Positions 29,327 through 38,383 of a stretch of DNA of 47,770 nt are shown here, one piece after another (the first letter of the stretch is position 1; the number at the start of each line of letters is the position of its first letter). The position numbers were made by a program, and so were the translations under genes. The stretch comes from a virus, in IMG/VR virus record IMGVR_UViG_3300009509_000030, positions 1 through 47,770 of that record; one strand, written 5' to 3'. The notes below the pieces were generated by a model. That model worked only from the letters and a program-made list of their open reading frames with translations. It did no database searches and was not told where the DNA came from.

Positions 29327-30468
29327 CAGTCCGTCCCGCTTCGGAGGCCCGCGAGGATGACGGCGCCGCTCCCCGCCCAGTCCGTCCCGGCGATCATCCA
29401 CCCGCGCGCGAGCGTGTGGTCGACGTCGTAGTACCGGCGCCCGAACTCCTGCGTCTTGTCGGTCCAGACGTTCCCGCCGTCCTTCGACATGAGGATCTGG
29501 ATCCAGTAGTCGGTGTTCGGGTCCCCGACCGCGAGGAGGATCCCGTCGGGCGACGCGGCGACGCGGCGGAGCACCTTCGTCGCAAAGGTCGATGTTGCGA
29601 GCACCCAGGTGACGCCATCCTGCGAGCGGATGACGACGCCATCGCCGACCGCGACCCACCATCCGCTGTGAGCGTCGTAGACCACGCCGTAGAGGTCCGC
29701 GCCTCCGGTCGGGTCCGTTCGCTTCGTCCAGGTCGGCGTCGCCCCGCCCGGCGTCGTGTGAATGTCCCCGTTCTCGCCGACCGCGACCCAGAGACCGGAC
29801 GCGCCGGGTAGTTTGTTGTGCGCGCATCCGTACGTCACGTTCGTCCCAGACGGGAACCCGCCATAGGTCCAGGTCGTTCCGTTCGTGGATCGGACGTACT
29901 CGCGCAGACCGCCGACGCCGATGATCTCGTGGTCCGGGTTTGGCTGCCCGTTGTCGTCCATGTCGACGATGGGATTCGGACCGCCGATGGTTCGGTTCGT
30001 CCACGTCTGCCCGTTCGGTGAGGTCTCGACGTCGTCGTCGCCGCCGCCCCCGATGAACAGGCCGAGCCGCGTGTCGCGGTGAACGAAGAGGATCTCCGCG
30101 CCAGCGGTCAGCGTCGACACGGCATTGAGCCACCTCTGCCCGTAGTCGGAATAGTTGTAGCGCGGCAGGTTGCCGCCGACGTCGAAGCCACCGGCGACGC
30201 AGACCCCGGTGTCCTCAGCGGCGGCGATGGCGTTCCAGCGGTCGGCGCTCGACGCAGCGTCCGACGCGCGCTCGAACCAGTTGGACACGTTCAGCTCGCG
30301 CAGATAGTCGATCCATTCCCCGACGAGGTTCGCGATGTAGTTGTATTCCTGCGCGGGCGGCTTCTCGCTCGGGACGTACCCGGCCGCACGCTTCGTGTCG
30401 CCTGGATCGACGTTCGGGTAGGTCGGCGTCGTCGCCCATCTCGGGGTGTCGGTCGGTCGCGTCGTCAT
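29326..30468 (-). CDS. Tail fibre-like beta-propeller protein
   Basis: This 380-residue protein has an N-terminal ~75-residue attachment region (YPNVDPGDTKRAAGYVPSEK, then YIANLVGEWIDYLREL). After it come at least five sialidase/BNR-like units with an Asx-box pattern: SPNGQTWTN, STNGTTWTYGG, VAVGENGDIHTTPG, RSQDGVTWVLA and SKDGGNVWTDKT. Such repeats build a beta-propeller suited to sugar or surface binding. Its place after the DUF2612 baseplate gene suggests a receptor-binding fibre. It has no chaperone domain. Confidence 0.72.
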   Translation of the reverse strand: MTTRPTDTPRWATTPTYPNVDPGDTKRAAGYVPSEKPPAQEYNYIANLVGEWIDYLRELNVSNWFERASDAASSADRWNAIAAAEDTGVCVAGGFDVGGNLPRYNYSDYGQRWLNAVSTLTAGAEILFVHRDTRLGLFIGGGGDDDVETSPNGQTWTNRTIGGPNPIVDMDDNGQPNPDHEIIGVGGLREYVRSTNGTTWTYGGFPSGTNVTYGCAHNKLPGASGLWVAVGENGDIHTTPGGATPTWTKRTDPTGGADLYGVVYDAHSGWWVAVGDGVVIRSQDGVTWVLATSTFATKVLRRVAASPDGILLAVGDPNTDYWIQILMSKDGGNVWTDKTQEFGRRYYDVDHTLARGWMIAGTDWAGSGAVILAGLRSGTD

Positions 30469-30483
30469 CGCATTGCCTCCATC

Positions 30484-31152
30484 CTAGCTCGACAGCGCAC
30501 CAGCGAAGCCGCCGCCCACATCAGGATCACCCGAATCGCCGAAGCCCTCGTCAGCGTCGAACTCTGACACCGCGCCGCTGGCGAACTGGAAGGTCTCGTC
30601 CGCGTCCTGTTCGATGTAGACGTAGACGAGCCGCACGCCGGCCGACTTCGCGTCCATCAGCACGCCGAACAGGATCTCCGGGTCGAAGACCGATTCCGTC
30701 AGCACGACGATCCGCACCGACGCCGGATCGGGCTCCGTCAGGGTGATGTCGGCGCCGACGCCGTAGACGAGGACCATGATCCCGATGAGCGTCTCGGCCT
30801 GCCCGTCGGAACGGTTCGCGAGGACGCGCGCCTTCAGCAGCGCGCGGTAGTCGTCGTCATCGAGCCCGAGCCTGCCCTGCCCGATCACTTCGCCGAGGAT
30901 GTCGAGCTGCGCGCCGACCGCGTTGTCGAGGGTCCGTTCCGTGATGAGGTCGTACAGCGCGGTCTCGAGGTCCTGGACCTGCGCGATGTAGACGTCGCAC
31001 AGGATCGATTCGATGCGCGGCTTTGTCTTGAACTGCTCCAGCAGCTTCGCCTTCGCGAGCGCACAGTGGTTCGTGATCTCGAAGAGACCGTCCTCGAGGA
31101 CGGCGAGCGACCCGACGCCCGGATCGACGATGTACCGGGCGGCGGTCGTCAT
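30484..31152 (-). CDS. Baseplate protein, DUF2612 family
   Basis: This 222-residue protein matches the myovirus DUF2612 layout. The N terminus is helical, followed by LDNAVGAQLDILGEVIGQGR (about 75-94, a gp53/wedge-like box), the helix-strand DDDDYRALLKARVLANRSDG, and a beta-alpha-beta tail with DAKSAGVRLVYVYIE. The final 35 residues are a Gly/Asp/Phe-rich extension. The family forms the outer wedge that holds fibres. The start overlaps the previous stop (ATGA). Confidence 0.85.
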   Translation of the reverse strand: MTTAARYIVDPGVGSLAVLEDGLFEITNHCALAKAKLLEQFKTKPRIESILCDVYIAQVQDLETALYDLITERTLDNAVGAQLDILGEVIGQGRLGLDDDDYRALLKARVLANRSDGQAETLIGIMVLVYGVGADITLTEPDPASVRIVVLTESVFDPEILFGVLMDAKSAGVRLVYVYIEQDADETFQFASGAVSEFDADEGFGDSGDPDVGGGFAGALSS

Positions 31153-31574
31153 GCGCTCACCGTGCCCGACGGATCGATGGCAGACACGCGCACCTCGACG
31201 ATGCTAGCGGGCCAGCCGCTCCGTCTGCGGATCGAATAGCGCCATCCGTTCTCGATGGCCGTGCGCGTCGAGTACGCCGCGTAGTCGGGCGTGAAGCCGT
31301 CGCCATCCCAGACAAGCTCCTGAACCGTCAGCTCCGTCTCGGGGAACGACACCCAGACGAACGTCCGGCGGATCTCGCCGCTGTTGTCCGTCACGTCGAA
31401 CTGGAGTCGCTCGTTCCGTCCGATGGTCGACCCGGCGGGCGGGACGAAGCCGCCGACCTCCGGCGGGATCGTCTCGTACGGGGACAGGTTGATCCTGAGA
31501 ACCGGCGTCGCGAACAGGTCGTCCTGGAGCGGCGTCGGGTCGAGGTCGTGGCGGTATTCGTCTGGAGCCGGCAT
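31149..31574 (-). CDS. Tail-associated beta protein (141 aa)
   Basis: The N terminus is MPAPDEYRHDLDPTPLQDD, followed by beta strands with an Ig-like pattern (RTFVWVSFPETELTVQEL; ASIVEVRVSAIDPSGTV). It lies between two baseplate-region genes, so it is probably a baseplate or fibre accessory. There is no enzyme motif. Confidence 0.65.
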   Translation of the reverse strand: MPAPDEYRHDLDPTPLQDDLFATPVLRINLSPYETIPPEVGGFVPPAGSTIGRNERLQFDVTDNSGEIRRTFVWVSFPETELTVQELVWDGDGFTPDYAAYSTRTAIENGWRYSIRRRSGWPASIVEVRVSAIDPSGTVSA

Positions 31575-31583
31575 CGCGTTCTC

Positions 31584-32534
31584 CTACGTGAAGCTCGGCG
31601 TCACGTCCGGCCACGGAAGGATGCAGTCGCCGAGACACACCCCATCGATTTCTCCGACGCTCGTCCCGACCGTGTTGCACTGCCCGTTCAGCGAGGAGTT
31701 CCCCTTCCAGCGACACAAGGACGAGTAGCCCTTGATTCCGATCTGCGTCCCGAGCGCGGACTCGCGACCGAACAGGATCCGCGCCGTCGGATGCAGACTG
31801 TCGAGCGGCGTCAGGCCCGCGGAGCCAGGGAACATCTGCCCGCTCGGACCGTCGACCGTCATCGCTGGCATGTAGGCGAACGCCTCGCCGCTCTGATTCA
31901 TCCGGTACCACGCGCGCGGACCCTGCGTCGCCGAACCGATCCGCGCCAGTGCCCACGGCGAGGTCGCGACGTCGTTCTGGAAGTAGAACGCCATCGGGTC
32001 CGGGTCGCTGGCTTCCGCTTCCTCGAGCGGGTCGAACATCATCGCGACGTCGACGTAGCCGACCGCGTCCGTCGTGAACCCGAACCACGCGTAGGGGCTC
32101 GCGTCGTCCGCGCGGAGGTGGTGCCCGTACGTGTTGTCCGTGTCGAAGAACGTCGTGTCCGGCGCACCGCCCGTGCCGACGACCTGCTGCCCGTCCGTCG
32201 CCGTCGGGATCGTCGTCGCGTCCGGCGTGCCGCCGATGAACTTGTCGAGCGAGGAGACCCAGACCTCCCACGACTGATTGGACGCGCCGCGCTGGACGAC
32301 CATCTCGCGCTTCGCCGCCGGGTCCGTGATGCGGTACCACGCCGATGCGTTCGCCATGCCGCCCGCACCCGAGCCCGGCACGGTGATCTGGTCGCCGCTG
32401 GAGTTGTACGTCGTCCCGTCCGACGAGGACAGGACCGACCACCCGGCGGCCTTGAGCAGCTCCTTCAGGTTGAACATGACCTCGCTGCCGCCGTTCGCGG
32501 TCGCCGGGTTGTTGATGTCGTTCTGCCAGGTCAT
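31584..32534 (-). CDS. Baseplate-region virion protein (316 aa)
   Basis: This begins MTWQNDINNPATANGGSEVM. It continues as a beta-rich protein with TFFDTDNTYGHHLRADD, AFYFQNDVATSPWALARIG and several cysteines near the end (CRWKGNSSLNGQC...CLGDCILPW). There are no transmembrane helices. It is located directly after gene J, where many myoviruses carry fibre or short tail proteins. The family is not recognised. Confidence 0.65.
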   Translation of the reverse strand: MTWQNDINNPATANGGSEVMFNLKELLKAAGWSVLSSSDGTTYNSSGDQITVPGSGAGGMANASAWYRITDPAAKREMVVQRGASNQSWEVWVSSLDKFIGGTPDATTIPTATDGQQVVGTGGAPDTTFFDTDNTYGHHLRADDASPYAWFGFTTDAVGYVDVAMMFDPLEEAEASDPDPMAFYFQNDVATSPWALARIGSATQGPRAWYRMNQSGEAFAYMPAMTVDGPSGQMFPGSAGLTPLDSLHPTARILFGRESALGTQIGIKGYSSLCRWKGNSSLNGQCNTVGTSVGEIDGVCLGDCILPWPDVTPSFT

Positions 32535-32543
32535 CGCGCTCTC

Positions 32544-33728
32544 CTAGATCGGCGTGCTCGTGACAGTGATGCGGCTCGTGTCGGCCTCGGCCAGCTCGCG
32601 CGGGCCGACGGTGAGGTTGCTCGTCCCGGACGGGGACGCGGACCAGCCGGCCCGGATCTCCGTCACGTCGTAGATGCCGGCGACTGCGTCGAAGATGACG
32701 TCGACGAGCTTCGAGAGGATCACGTCGTCGCCCACCATGTAGTCCGCGTCCGCGAAGGCGACGATGGCTGCTTTGATGTCCGTGTCGCCCGTCGCCGGAT
32801 AGTCGTCGTCCACGTCGACGTCGATCTCGAGCCAGAGCGTCCCGATGGTCGGGCGCGAGAACTGGATCGTGTGTTCCTTTCCGGTCGAGTCCTCGACGAC
32901 TTCCGTCACGTCGTTCCCGAACGCGCGGATGCCAGCAGCCTTCGATGCGAAGATCCGTTCTGCGATGTCCGCGTCCGCGCCGCCCTGAACGACGGCTTCG
33001 AACGAATGCGGCGGCAGACCGTCGGTGTCGGTCCACGGATTCGGATTCTCGAAGACCGTGCACTGAACGACGCTGTCCACGGTGAGGATGTCCGCGCGGA
33101 TGCCGTCGACCGGCGAGCCCGCCTGCTGCGTGATCTCGAGCTGGCGCCGCACGCGGAGGAGCGCGTCGGATTCCACGTTCTGCCCAGGAGTCGCGTCCAG
33201 CCCGTTCGTGACGGCACTCCATCCCGCGACAGGCGTGGCGATGATCGTGATCGTCCCAGCGAGCCCGATGATGGGACCCGTGACCTCGCATTCGCAGGCG
33301 ACGTCGTACGTCCCGTCGCCCGGTGCCGTGTAGTCCACGACCGGCGTCCATCGGCTGTTCGGATTGCCGGCGACCTCGGCGAAGTGGACGCCCGCCTCGA
33401 GCGTCGTCCCGGACAGCAGCGTGCATTGAAGCGTGACGGTTCCCTTCGTCGCCGCCTGTCGGATCGTCCCGCTGATGGCCGACACCGCGTCGAGCTGCGC
33501 CTGGCTCGCCATGTCGGGATTGAAGGCGTTGTATGCCGCCTGCGCCAGCTCCCACAGCTCGCGGAGCTTCCCCGACAGGATGCCGTTCAGTTGTCCGATG
33601 GCGGTGTCGGCGCTCGTCTTCAGCGTCGGCGAGATGTTCGCCAGCTCGGCCTCGACGATCTCGGCTTCGATTTCTTCCTGCGTCTTCGCCGAGAAGCCGG
33701 TCGGGGTCACGCCATACGGGGCAGGCAT
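32544..33728 (-). CDS. Baseplate J-like protein (gpJ)
   Basis: This 394-residue protein has the gpJ layout: an N-terminal KTQEEIEAEIVEAELANISPT (14-34), SADTAIGQLNGIL (39-51), LAQAAYNAFNPDMASQAQLDA, then beta domains with SALLRVRRQLEI-type SDALL box and IRAFGNDVTEVVED. J forms the baseplate wedge rim in Mu-, P2- and T4-like phages. An exact GGAGG site precedes the ATG at 33728. This is strong evidence for a contractile tail. Confidence 0.92.
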   Translation of the reverse strand: MPAPYGVTPTGFSAKTQEEIEAEIVEAELANISPTLKTSADTAIGQLNGILSGKLRELWELAQAAYNAFNPDMASQAQLDAVSAISGTIRQAATKGTVTLQCTLLSGTTLEAGVHFAEVAGNPNSRWTPVVDYTAPGDGTYDVACECEVTGPIIGLAGTITIIATPVAGWSAVTNGLDATPGQNVESDALLRVRRQLEITQQAGSPVDGIRADILTVDSVVQCTVFENPNPWTDTDGLPPHSFEAVVQGGADADIAERIFASKAAGIRAFGNDVTEVVEDSTGKEHTIQFSRPTIGTLWLEIDVDVDDDYPATGDTDIKAAIVAFADADYMVGDDVILSKLVDVIFDAVAGIYDVTEIRAGWSASPSGTSNLTVGPRELAEADTSRITVTSTPI

Positions 33729-33729
33729 C

Positions 33730-34125
33730 TCAGACCTCCACGAGGAACGGGCCGAAGTCTGCGGAATCGAGAACGCCCGCATCCGTCACGGCGACGAAGT
33801 CGATGGTCGTGCGTCTGGTCGAACGGTCGAGATTCAACACGAACGAGTCTAGCGACTCGACGTTCGGCGTGTCCAGGATGGCGCGTCGGAAGATCGTCTC
33901 GAGCAGCGCGCGGCTCGGGTTCTTGATGAAGACCTGCTCGAAGTAGGGCATTCCCTGGCGACGGTCCAGGAACCAGTCGCCTCGGAAGAACTGGAGCCGG
34001 ATGCGAAGCTGCTGGGCAATGGCCTCGAGCGCGTCGACAAGGATGAGCTGTCCCGTCGGATCGAGGTACAGGTCGTGGGCGACCGGGTTGTTCAGGTCCG
34101 TCTCGACGACGAGCTTCAGGTCCAC
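33730..34125 (-). CDS. Baseplate wedge protein (gp25/W-like, Mu gp46-type)
   Basis: This 131-residue protein begins MDLKLVVETDLNNPVAHDLY. It contains LVDALEAIAQQLRIRLQFFRGDWFLDRRQGMPYF motif elements (about 29-60): LRIRL, the conserved GDWF, and G-x-PY. The C-terminal half is beta-rich. The pattern is typical of small wedge initiators between spike and J genes. It starts three bases after the spike-protein stop. Confidence 0.85.
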   Translation of the reverse strand: MDLKLVVETDLNNPVAHDLYLDPTGQLILVDALEAIAQQLRIRLQFFRGDWFLDRRQGMPYFEQVFIKNPSRALLETIFRRAILDTPNVESLDSFVLNLDRSTRRTTIDFVAVTDAGVLDSADFGPFLVEV

Positions 34126-34128
34126 GAG

Positions 34129-34800
34129 TCACTTCGCTTTCACTAGGGTCGCAGCAGTCGATGTCGGGAACGACGCGCCCGACAGCGACGACTGCATCGC
34201 AGCGAACGCAGCAGCACCGCCGTCGCCCGCGAGGACAGCGGCGATTGCAGCAGTGATCGCAACATTGATCTTCGCCAGCTCGAGCGTCACGAGCGATGCG
34301 AGCGAGACGTAGTCGGTCGCGTCCTTCGCGCCGAGCCGCACGGCACCAGCGAGGACCGCCTCGTTCGCAGGGAGCCCGCTGATGGCTTTCGACGCGAGCT
34401 TCAGCCCAGGAAGGAAGACCGCGCCCGACAGACCGTGCGTTCGCTGGTCGCCCGGATCGACCGCCCTGTACTCGCCGGTCGCCCGCCACATGCCGATGTC
34501 GCGCTCGCAGAAGATGAGCAGCCCTGTGTCCCACGCGGCAAGTGGCATCGTCAGAAACCATCCGCCGCCGCCACCGCGAGGCCAGGCGACGGGCACGTCC
34601 TGGATCGTCGGAAGGTCCTCGAGGATCTTCGATCCGTCGGACGCGTTCTGGATCGCCCGCTGCACCCCAGGACGGACGGTCGCTGTCTGCTTCGTTTCGT
34701 CGTACGAGACGACCGTCGCCGGCAGCGCGGTGTGGACGTCGACGAGACGCGACTCGATTGCCCGTCGTATCACCTCGGCCATGCTGGGCGTAACCGTCAC
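34129..34800 (-). CDS. Baseplate spike/puncturing protein (Gp138-like)
   Basis: This 223-residue protein starts at a GTG overlapping the hub stop (GTGA), with GGAGG seven bases upstream. The N-terminal OB-like domain has PATVVSYDETKQTATVRPGVQ and VPVAWPRGGGGGWFLTMPL, then GLLIFCERD. The C terminus holds Ala/Gly-rich short repeats and EAVLAGAVRLGAKDATDY. It matches the Gp138 N-terminal family of membrane-puncturing tips. The call rests on motif and neighbours. Confidence 0.82.
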   Translation of the reverse strand: MTVTPSMAEVIRRAIESRLVDVHTALPATVVSYDETKQTATVRPGVQRAIQNASDGSKILEDLPTIQDVPVAWPRGGGGGWFLTMPLAAWDTGLLIFCERDIGMWRATGEYRAVDPGDQRTHGLSGAVFLPGLKLASKAISGLPANEAVLAGAVRLGAKDATDYVSLASLVTLELAKINVAITAAIAAVLAGDGGAAAFAAMQSSLSGASFPTSTAATLVKAK

Positions 34801-35624
34801 CTCGCGACCTCCTGCCGCTTGCACTCTATCTCGATTCCCCAATCCTCGCCCGCCGTCTCCCCGGTGTAGGTCGCGGTCTCGACGCGGAAGAACCCGGACA
34901 CTTCGGGCGAATCGAACCGGACGCGCCGTCCTGGGAAGACGTCCGGGATCATCAGACAGCGCGCGGTGACGACGCCATCCGACCCTTCGGACGGCGAACC
35001 GATCAGTCCCGTCGCCGCCGTCAATCGGACCGCCGTGCCACGAAGGAACTGGTTGCGGTCGAGAACCTGAAGCTGCCCGTTCTGGATCGAGTATTCGAGA
35101 CCGGCCGACCTCAGCAGCCCGTCGAGCTCCGCTGCGGCGTTTCCCGACACGACTGCGCCATGCGGGAAGATCGTCCCAGCACCCTCGAGGTCCGCGGCAG
35201 CGACCGCTTCCTCTGCGTTCCCGATGCCGACGCCGAGCGCCTGCGCCGCGTTCCGAAGAACGCTGGCGAGCGATGTGTTCGGCTGGTACGTGTGGCTGAC
35301 ACGCGCGACGCGCGCTTTCTTCCCACCGTCCGCGCTCGACAGCTTCGTGACGAGGTCCGGCCCGTCGCGTTCGGTGTGCGCGTCGCGGAGGTCTCCGAGG
35401 AAGATGAGCGCGTTCTCGCCGCCGTAGCCCGCCTCGATCTGGACGACGATCTCGCGCGCCTCGCGGATCTGCTGGCGATGGTCTTCGTTCAGGTTCCAGA
35501 CCGACAGCTCCGCCGTATTCGGTTCGCGCTTCAGCGAACGGAAGACATCGAACGCGACGTCGAGGTCCGTGATGCGGAGCGTCCCGATCTGCACGGCATA
35601 GCTGCGCCGGAACAGCTCGGTCAC
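34797..35624 (-). CDS. Baseplate hub protein (gpD/gp27-like)
   Basis: This 275-residue protein has the N-terminal IGTLRITDLDVAFDVFRSLKREPNTAELSVWNL-type beta region, a central SLASVLRNAAQALGVG helix (about 118-133), and a C-terminal OB-like domain VFPGRRVRFDSPEVSGFFRVE. Hubs form the central ring between tube and spike. The gene order plug-hub-spike matches simple myoviruses. The start overlaps the plug stop. Confidence 0.85.
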   Translation of the reverse strand: MTELFRRSYAVQIGTLRITDLDVAFDVFRSLKREPNTAELSVWNLNEDHRQQIREAREIVVQIEAGYGGENALIFLGDLRDAHTERDGPDLVTKLSSADGGKKARVARVSHTYQPNTSLASVLRNAAQALGVGIGNAEEAVAAADLEGAGTIFPHGAVVSGNAAAELDGLLRSAGLEYSIQNGQLQVLDRNQFLRGTAVRLTAATGLIGSPSEGSDGVVTARCLMIPDVFPGRRVRFDSPEVSGFFRVETATYTGETAGEDWGIEIECKRQEVAR

Positions 35625-36010
35625 GTCAGCCCCAGCTCCTCCGCGTCGAAGTACATCAGGCCGACGCGGCCGTCGGCGCCGAGGTCGTTCAGACCCGGAT
35701 CGCGTGCAAGCTGGAGCAGGGTCGCCGCGTCCGCGTCCGACGGCGCAGACTCATTCGCTGCGCCGCTGAAGTCGATGGCGTATAGCTCGCCAGGCGGCAG
35801 ACGTTCGTCGGTCTCGCGACGCAGCAGATTCCAGTTGACGACGAGCTTCAGACCGAGCGCGAGCGGCGTCTCGTCGCTGCTGAAGATGTCCAGGTACCAG
35901 CGTTGCTCCCGTTCGTTGAAGATGAACCGGAGGATGTACTCGCGTCCATCGAGCGTCGTCCGCTGCGTGTAGTCGGGGAACGCCGACGTCGTCGGGACGA
36001 TGAGGATCAT
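35621..36010 (-). CDS. Baseplate plug-like protein (cyanophage Pam3 gp18-type)
   Basis: This 129-residue beta-rich protein begins MILIVPTTSAFPDYTQRTTL, with LDGREYILRFIFNEREQRWYLDI elements (19-42) and ends VGLMYFDAEELGL. The layout fits the small plug described for the compact Pam3 baseplate. It lies exactly between Dit-like and hub genes, with ATGA-type overlaps at both ends. Confidence 0.78.
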   Translation of the reverse strand: MILIVPTTSAFPDYTQRTTLDGREYILRFIFNEREQRWYLDIFSSDETPLALGLKLVVNWNLLRRETDERLPPGELYAIDFSGAANESAPSDADAATLLQLARDPGLNDLGADGRVGLMYFDAEELGLT

Positions 36011-36765
36011 CCGAACAACCCCGAGATCGCATCGATGAATCCCTGACCGCCGCCCTCGAGACCCTGCATCAGCAGCGAGCGGTTCGCCTTCGGCCCGCCT
36101 TCCTCTGCTTCCTCCGTCTGCTGTCCGCCGCGCGCCTGTCTGCGGCGACCGCGTTCTTCGATTGGATCCGGCGCGGCGACAATCTCGGATGCGACCGTAC
36201 GGATCTGCTTCGCCGCGAACGTGAACGCGATGGCGTCGCCCGTCGCCGCCTCGCGCGGCGTCGTCAGGTTCTCGATCACCATGTTCTCGTAGGACCGGAG
36301 CGCGGTCACAATCAGCACCGGCGTGCCCAGCTCGACGATTGCGGACACGAGGTCGTATGTGGAGACGACCCGGTTGAACGGCTGACTGAACCGCAGCACG
36401 CGGGCGGTGCGTGCTGCCGGGAACAGCGCCCCGTACAGCGCGCCCGCTGCGGCGGCGAGGTTGAAGTTGACCGGCGGCTCGGGCACGCGCAGCTCGACCG
36501 CTTCGAACTCGCCGGTCGCCCCGCCGAGCTGGTCGCTGTCCGGCTGAAGCCGCGACCTCGGGACACGGATCGGGGTGTTCGTCACGAACGCTTCGACCTC
36601 CACGCGTGGCAGTTCCGCGCGGACGTGGTCGCTGATGTTCGTCCCTTCCTCCACCGGATGCTCGGTCGCGACCGCTGACGACGTGTGCGTCTCGCGCAGC
36701 GTCGCGTCCATCGCAATCGCCACCAACCTCCCGTCCGGCAGCTCGAATGCGATCTCGACGGGCAC
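36007..36765 (-). CDS. Dit-like baseplate/tail adaptor protein
   Basis: This 252-residue protein has TEHPVEEGTNISDHVRAELP (34-53), matching the N-terminal domain of Dit-like myovirus proteins, then ALRSYENMVIENLTTPRE (about 155-172) and FTFAAKQIRTV. The C terminus is a charged linker (ERGRRRQARGGQQ) and a Gly-rich end. It binds the end of the tail tube next to the hub. The start is two bases after the tape-measure stop. Confidence 0.82.
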   Translation of the reverse strand: MPVEIAFELPDGRLVAIAMDATLRETHTSSAVATEHPVEEGTNISDHVRAELPRVEVEAFVTNTPIRVPRSRLQPDSDQLGGATGEFEAVELRVPEPPVNFNLAAAAGALYGALFPAARTARVLRFSQPFNRVVSTYDLVSAIVELGTPVLIVTALRSYENMVIENLTTPREAATGDAIAFTFAAKQIRTVASEIVAAPDPIEERGRRRQARGGQQTEEAEEGGPKANRSLLMQGLEGGGQGFIDAISGLFG

Positions 36766-36766
36766 G

Positions 36767-38374
36767 CTACACCCCTCCCGCCTGCTCGAGCGCGGCGATT
36801 GCAGCGCGCCGGTCTTCGGCGAGGATGCGGAGAACCTGACGGCGAAGCGTCTGCACGACGCCGCCCTGTGGCGCGCCGGTCGGTGTCACCACGGTGAGCT
36901 GCACGTTGTTCCGCTGGACGAGGTTGGCCCCGCCTGCCGCTTGTGGGATCGGCATGACGCGTCCGGCTGCTGCGACCGCCGGACCACCCGTCGCACCGAA
37001 CGCATCGGCGACGAGCCCGACGCCTGGAAGCCGACGAGTCTGACGGATGACGTTGTCCACGACGACGCGGAAGCCTTGGACGATCTGCTGCCAGAGGTCG
37101 CTGAAGAACTGCCCAATCGCGGCCGTCGTGTTTCGGAACGCGGCTTCGACGGTCTCGACTGCGCTGAGAAGATCGATCATCGCCAAGCCCCACACCGCTC
37201 TGACTTCGGCGGACGCGAGGTCCCACGCCGCGGAGATCCGCGCCGGCAATTGGATCATGTCGAGCAGCATCCCGAACCACGTGGTGAAGACCCAGACGAT
37301 GCCTCGGATGACGTCCTTCCAGGTGACGCCGCCTTCCTCGGCTGCGCCCGTGAACGAGTCCCACGCGGCTTGCAGCTTCTCGACCAGCGCGCGCGTGGTT
37401 CCGAGACCGTACGTCTCGTCGATGAAGGACCCGATGACGGACTCGCCCCCTTCGAACGCGGTGACGAGGTCGTCTACGGCGAGCGCGACAGCGACGACGA
37501 GGGCAGCGAAGACAAGGAACAGGGCGATAGGCTTCGCGAAGGCAATCGTGATCGCCAGGCCCGTCGCGACGAGCGCGACTTTCAGCACGCGGATCGCGCG
37601 CTCCATGAAGTCGGTTCCGCGAGTCGCTTCCTGGATCTTCCGACCGAATCGGATGATGCCGCCGACGACGCGACGCAGCGTCGGAAGCAGCGCGAGGACG
37701 AGCTGCGACTTCAGCCCCGTGACGACGACGTCGAGTTCGCCGAGCTGATTCGTGGCTTCCTCGGCGGCGCGCGCGAACTCCTCGGAAATCCCGCCGCCGA
37801 GTTCCTGGAAGCGGCGGCGCATCGCCATCAGGGATTCGCCCCCGTCTCGCAGCATGTTCACCAGCGCGACGCCCTCGGTGTCGAATAGCTTGAACGCGAT
37901 TCGGACGCGGTCGGCCTGCGAAGAGGTCTGCGCCAGCGCGTCGGCCACGTCGACGAGCAGCTCCGACGTCGGGCGGACGACGCCCTGCGCGTCCGTCAGC
38001 TCGATACCGAGGTCGTGGAGCGTTTTCTTCGCCTCGCCGGTTCCGGCTGCGGCTTCCGCCGCGCGGCGCGTGAACCGCTGAATGCCGACATCGAGGGACG
38101 ACTGCTGCACGCCCGCCTGTTGCGCCGCGAAGCGAAGTTCTTGCAGCTCGTCCGTCGTGAGACCGAGCTTGTCGGCGGTCTTCGCCAGGACGTCGGCTTC
38201 GCGGATCTGCGCGCTGATGAAGTTCGAGATGCCTCGGATGACGAAGCCGCCGACGAGCATCCCGCCGAGTGTCTTCAGCCGACCGACCGTCGCCGAGATC
38301 GTCTTGTTCGCTTTCTTCAACTGCTTGTCGTCCATCTGAATCCCGAACAGGGCAAGCAGTTCTCGGAGCGGCAT
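36767..38374 (-). CDS. Tail tape-measure protein
   Basis: This 535-residue protein is mostly helical and starts near MPLRELLALFGIQ. The N-terminal ~230 residues are charged helices with KTADKLGLTTDELQELRFAAQQ. The middle has strong hydrophobic helices (about 255-305, ALVATGLAITIAFAKPIALF). The C terminus is more soluble. It sets tail length; 535 residues predicts a shortish tail by the usual length rule. Its position after the frameshifted chaperones is diagnostic. Confidence 0.9.
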   Translation of the reverse strand: MPLRELLALFGIQMDDKQLKKANKTISATVGRLKTLGGMLVGGFVIRGISNFISAQIREADVLAKTADKLGLTTDELQELRFAAQQAGVQQSSLDVGIQRFTRRAAEAAAGTGEAKKTLHDLGIELTDAQGVVRPTSELLVDVADALAQTSSQADRVRIAFKLFDTEGVALVNMLRDGGESLMAMRRRFQELGGGISEEFARAAEEATNQLGELDVVVTGLKSQLVLALLPTLRRVVGGIIRFGRKIQEATRGTDFMERAIRVLKVALVATGLAITIAFAKPIALFLVFAALVVAVALAVDDLVTAFEGGESVIGSFIDETYGLGTTRALVEKLQAAWDSFTGAAEEGGVTWKDVIRGIVWVFTTWFGMLLDMIQLPARISAAWDLASAEVRAVWGLAMIDLLSAVETVEAAFRNTTAAIGQFFSDLWQQIVQGFRVVVDNVIRQTRRLPGVGLVADAFGATGGPAVAAAGRVMPIPQAAGGANLVQRNNVQLTVVTPTGAPQGGVVQTLRRQVLRILAEDRRAAIAALEQAGGV

Positions 38375-38383
38375 CGTCCTAGT

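Noticed and set aside
31548-33926. A very long open frame on the opposite strand of gene J and its neighbours
   Set aside because: It is Arg/Val/Asp-rich antisense of real tail genes, lacks a ribosome site and has no domain pattern; GC-rich DNA creates such frames.
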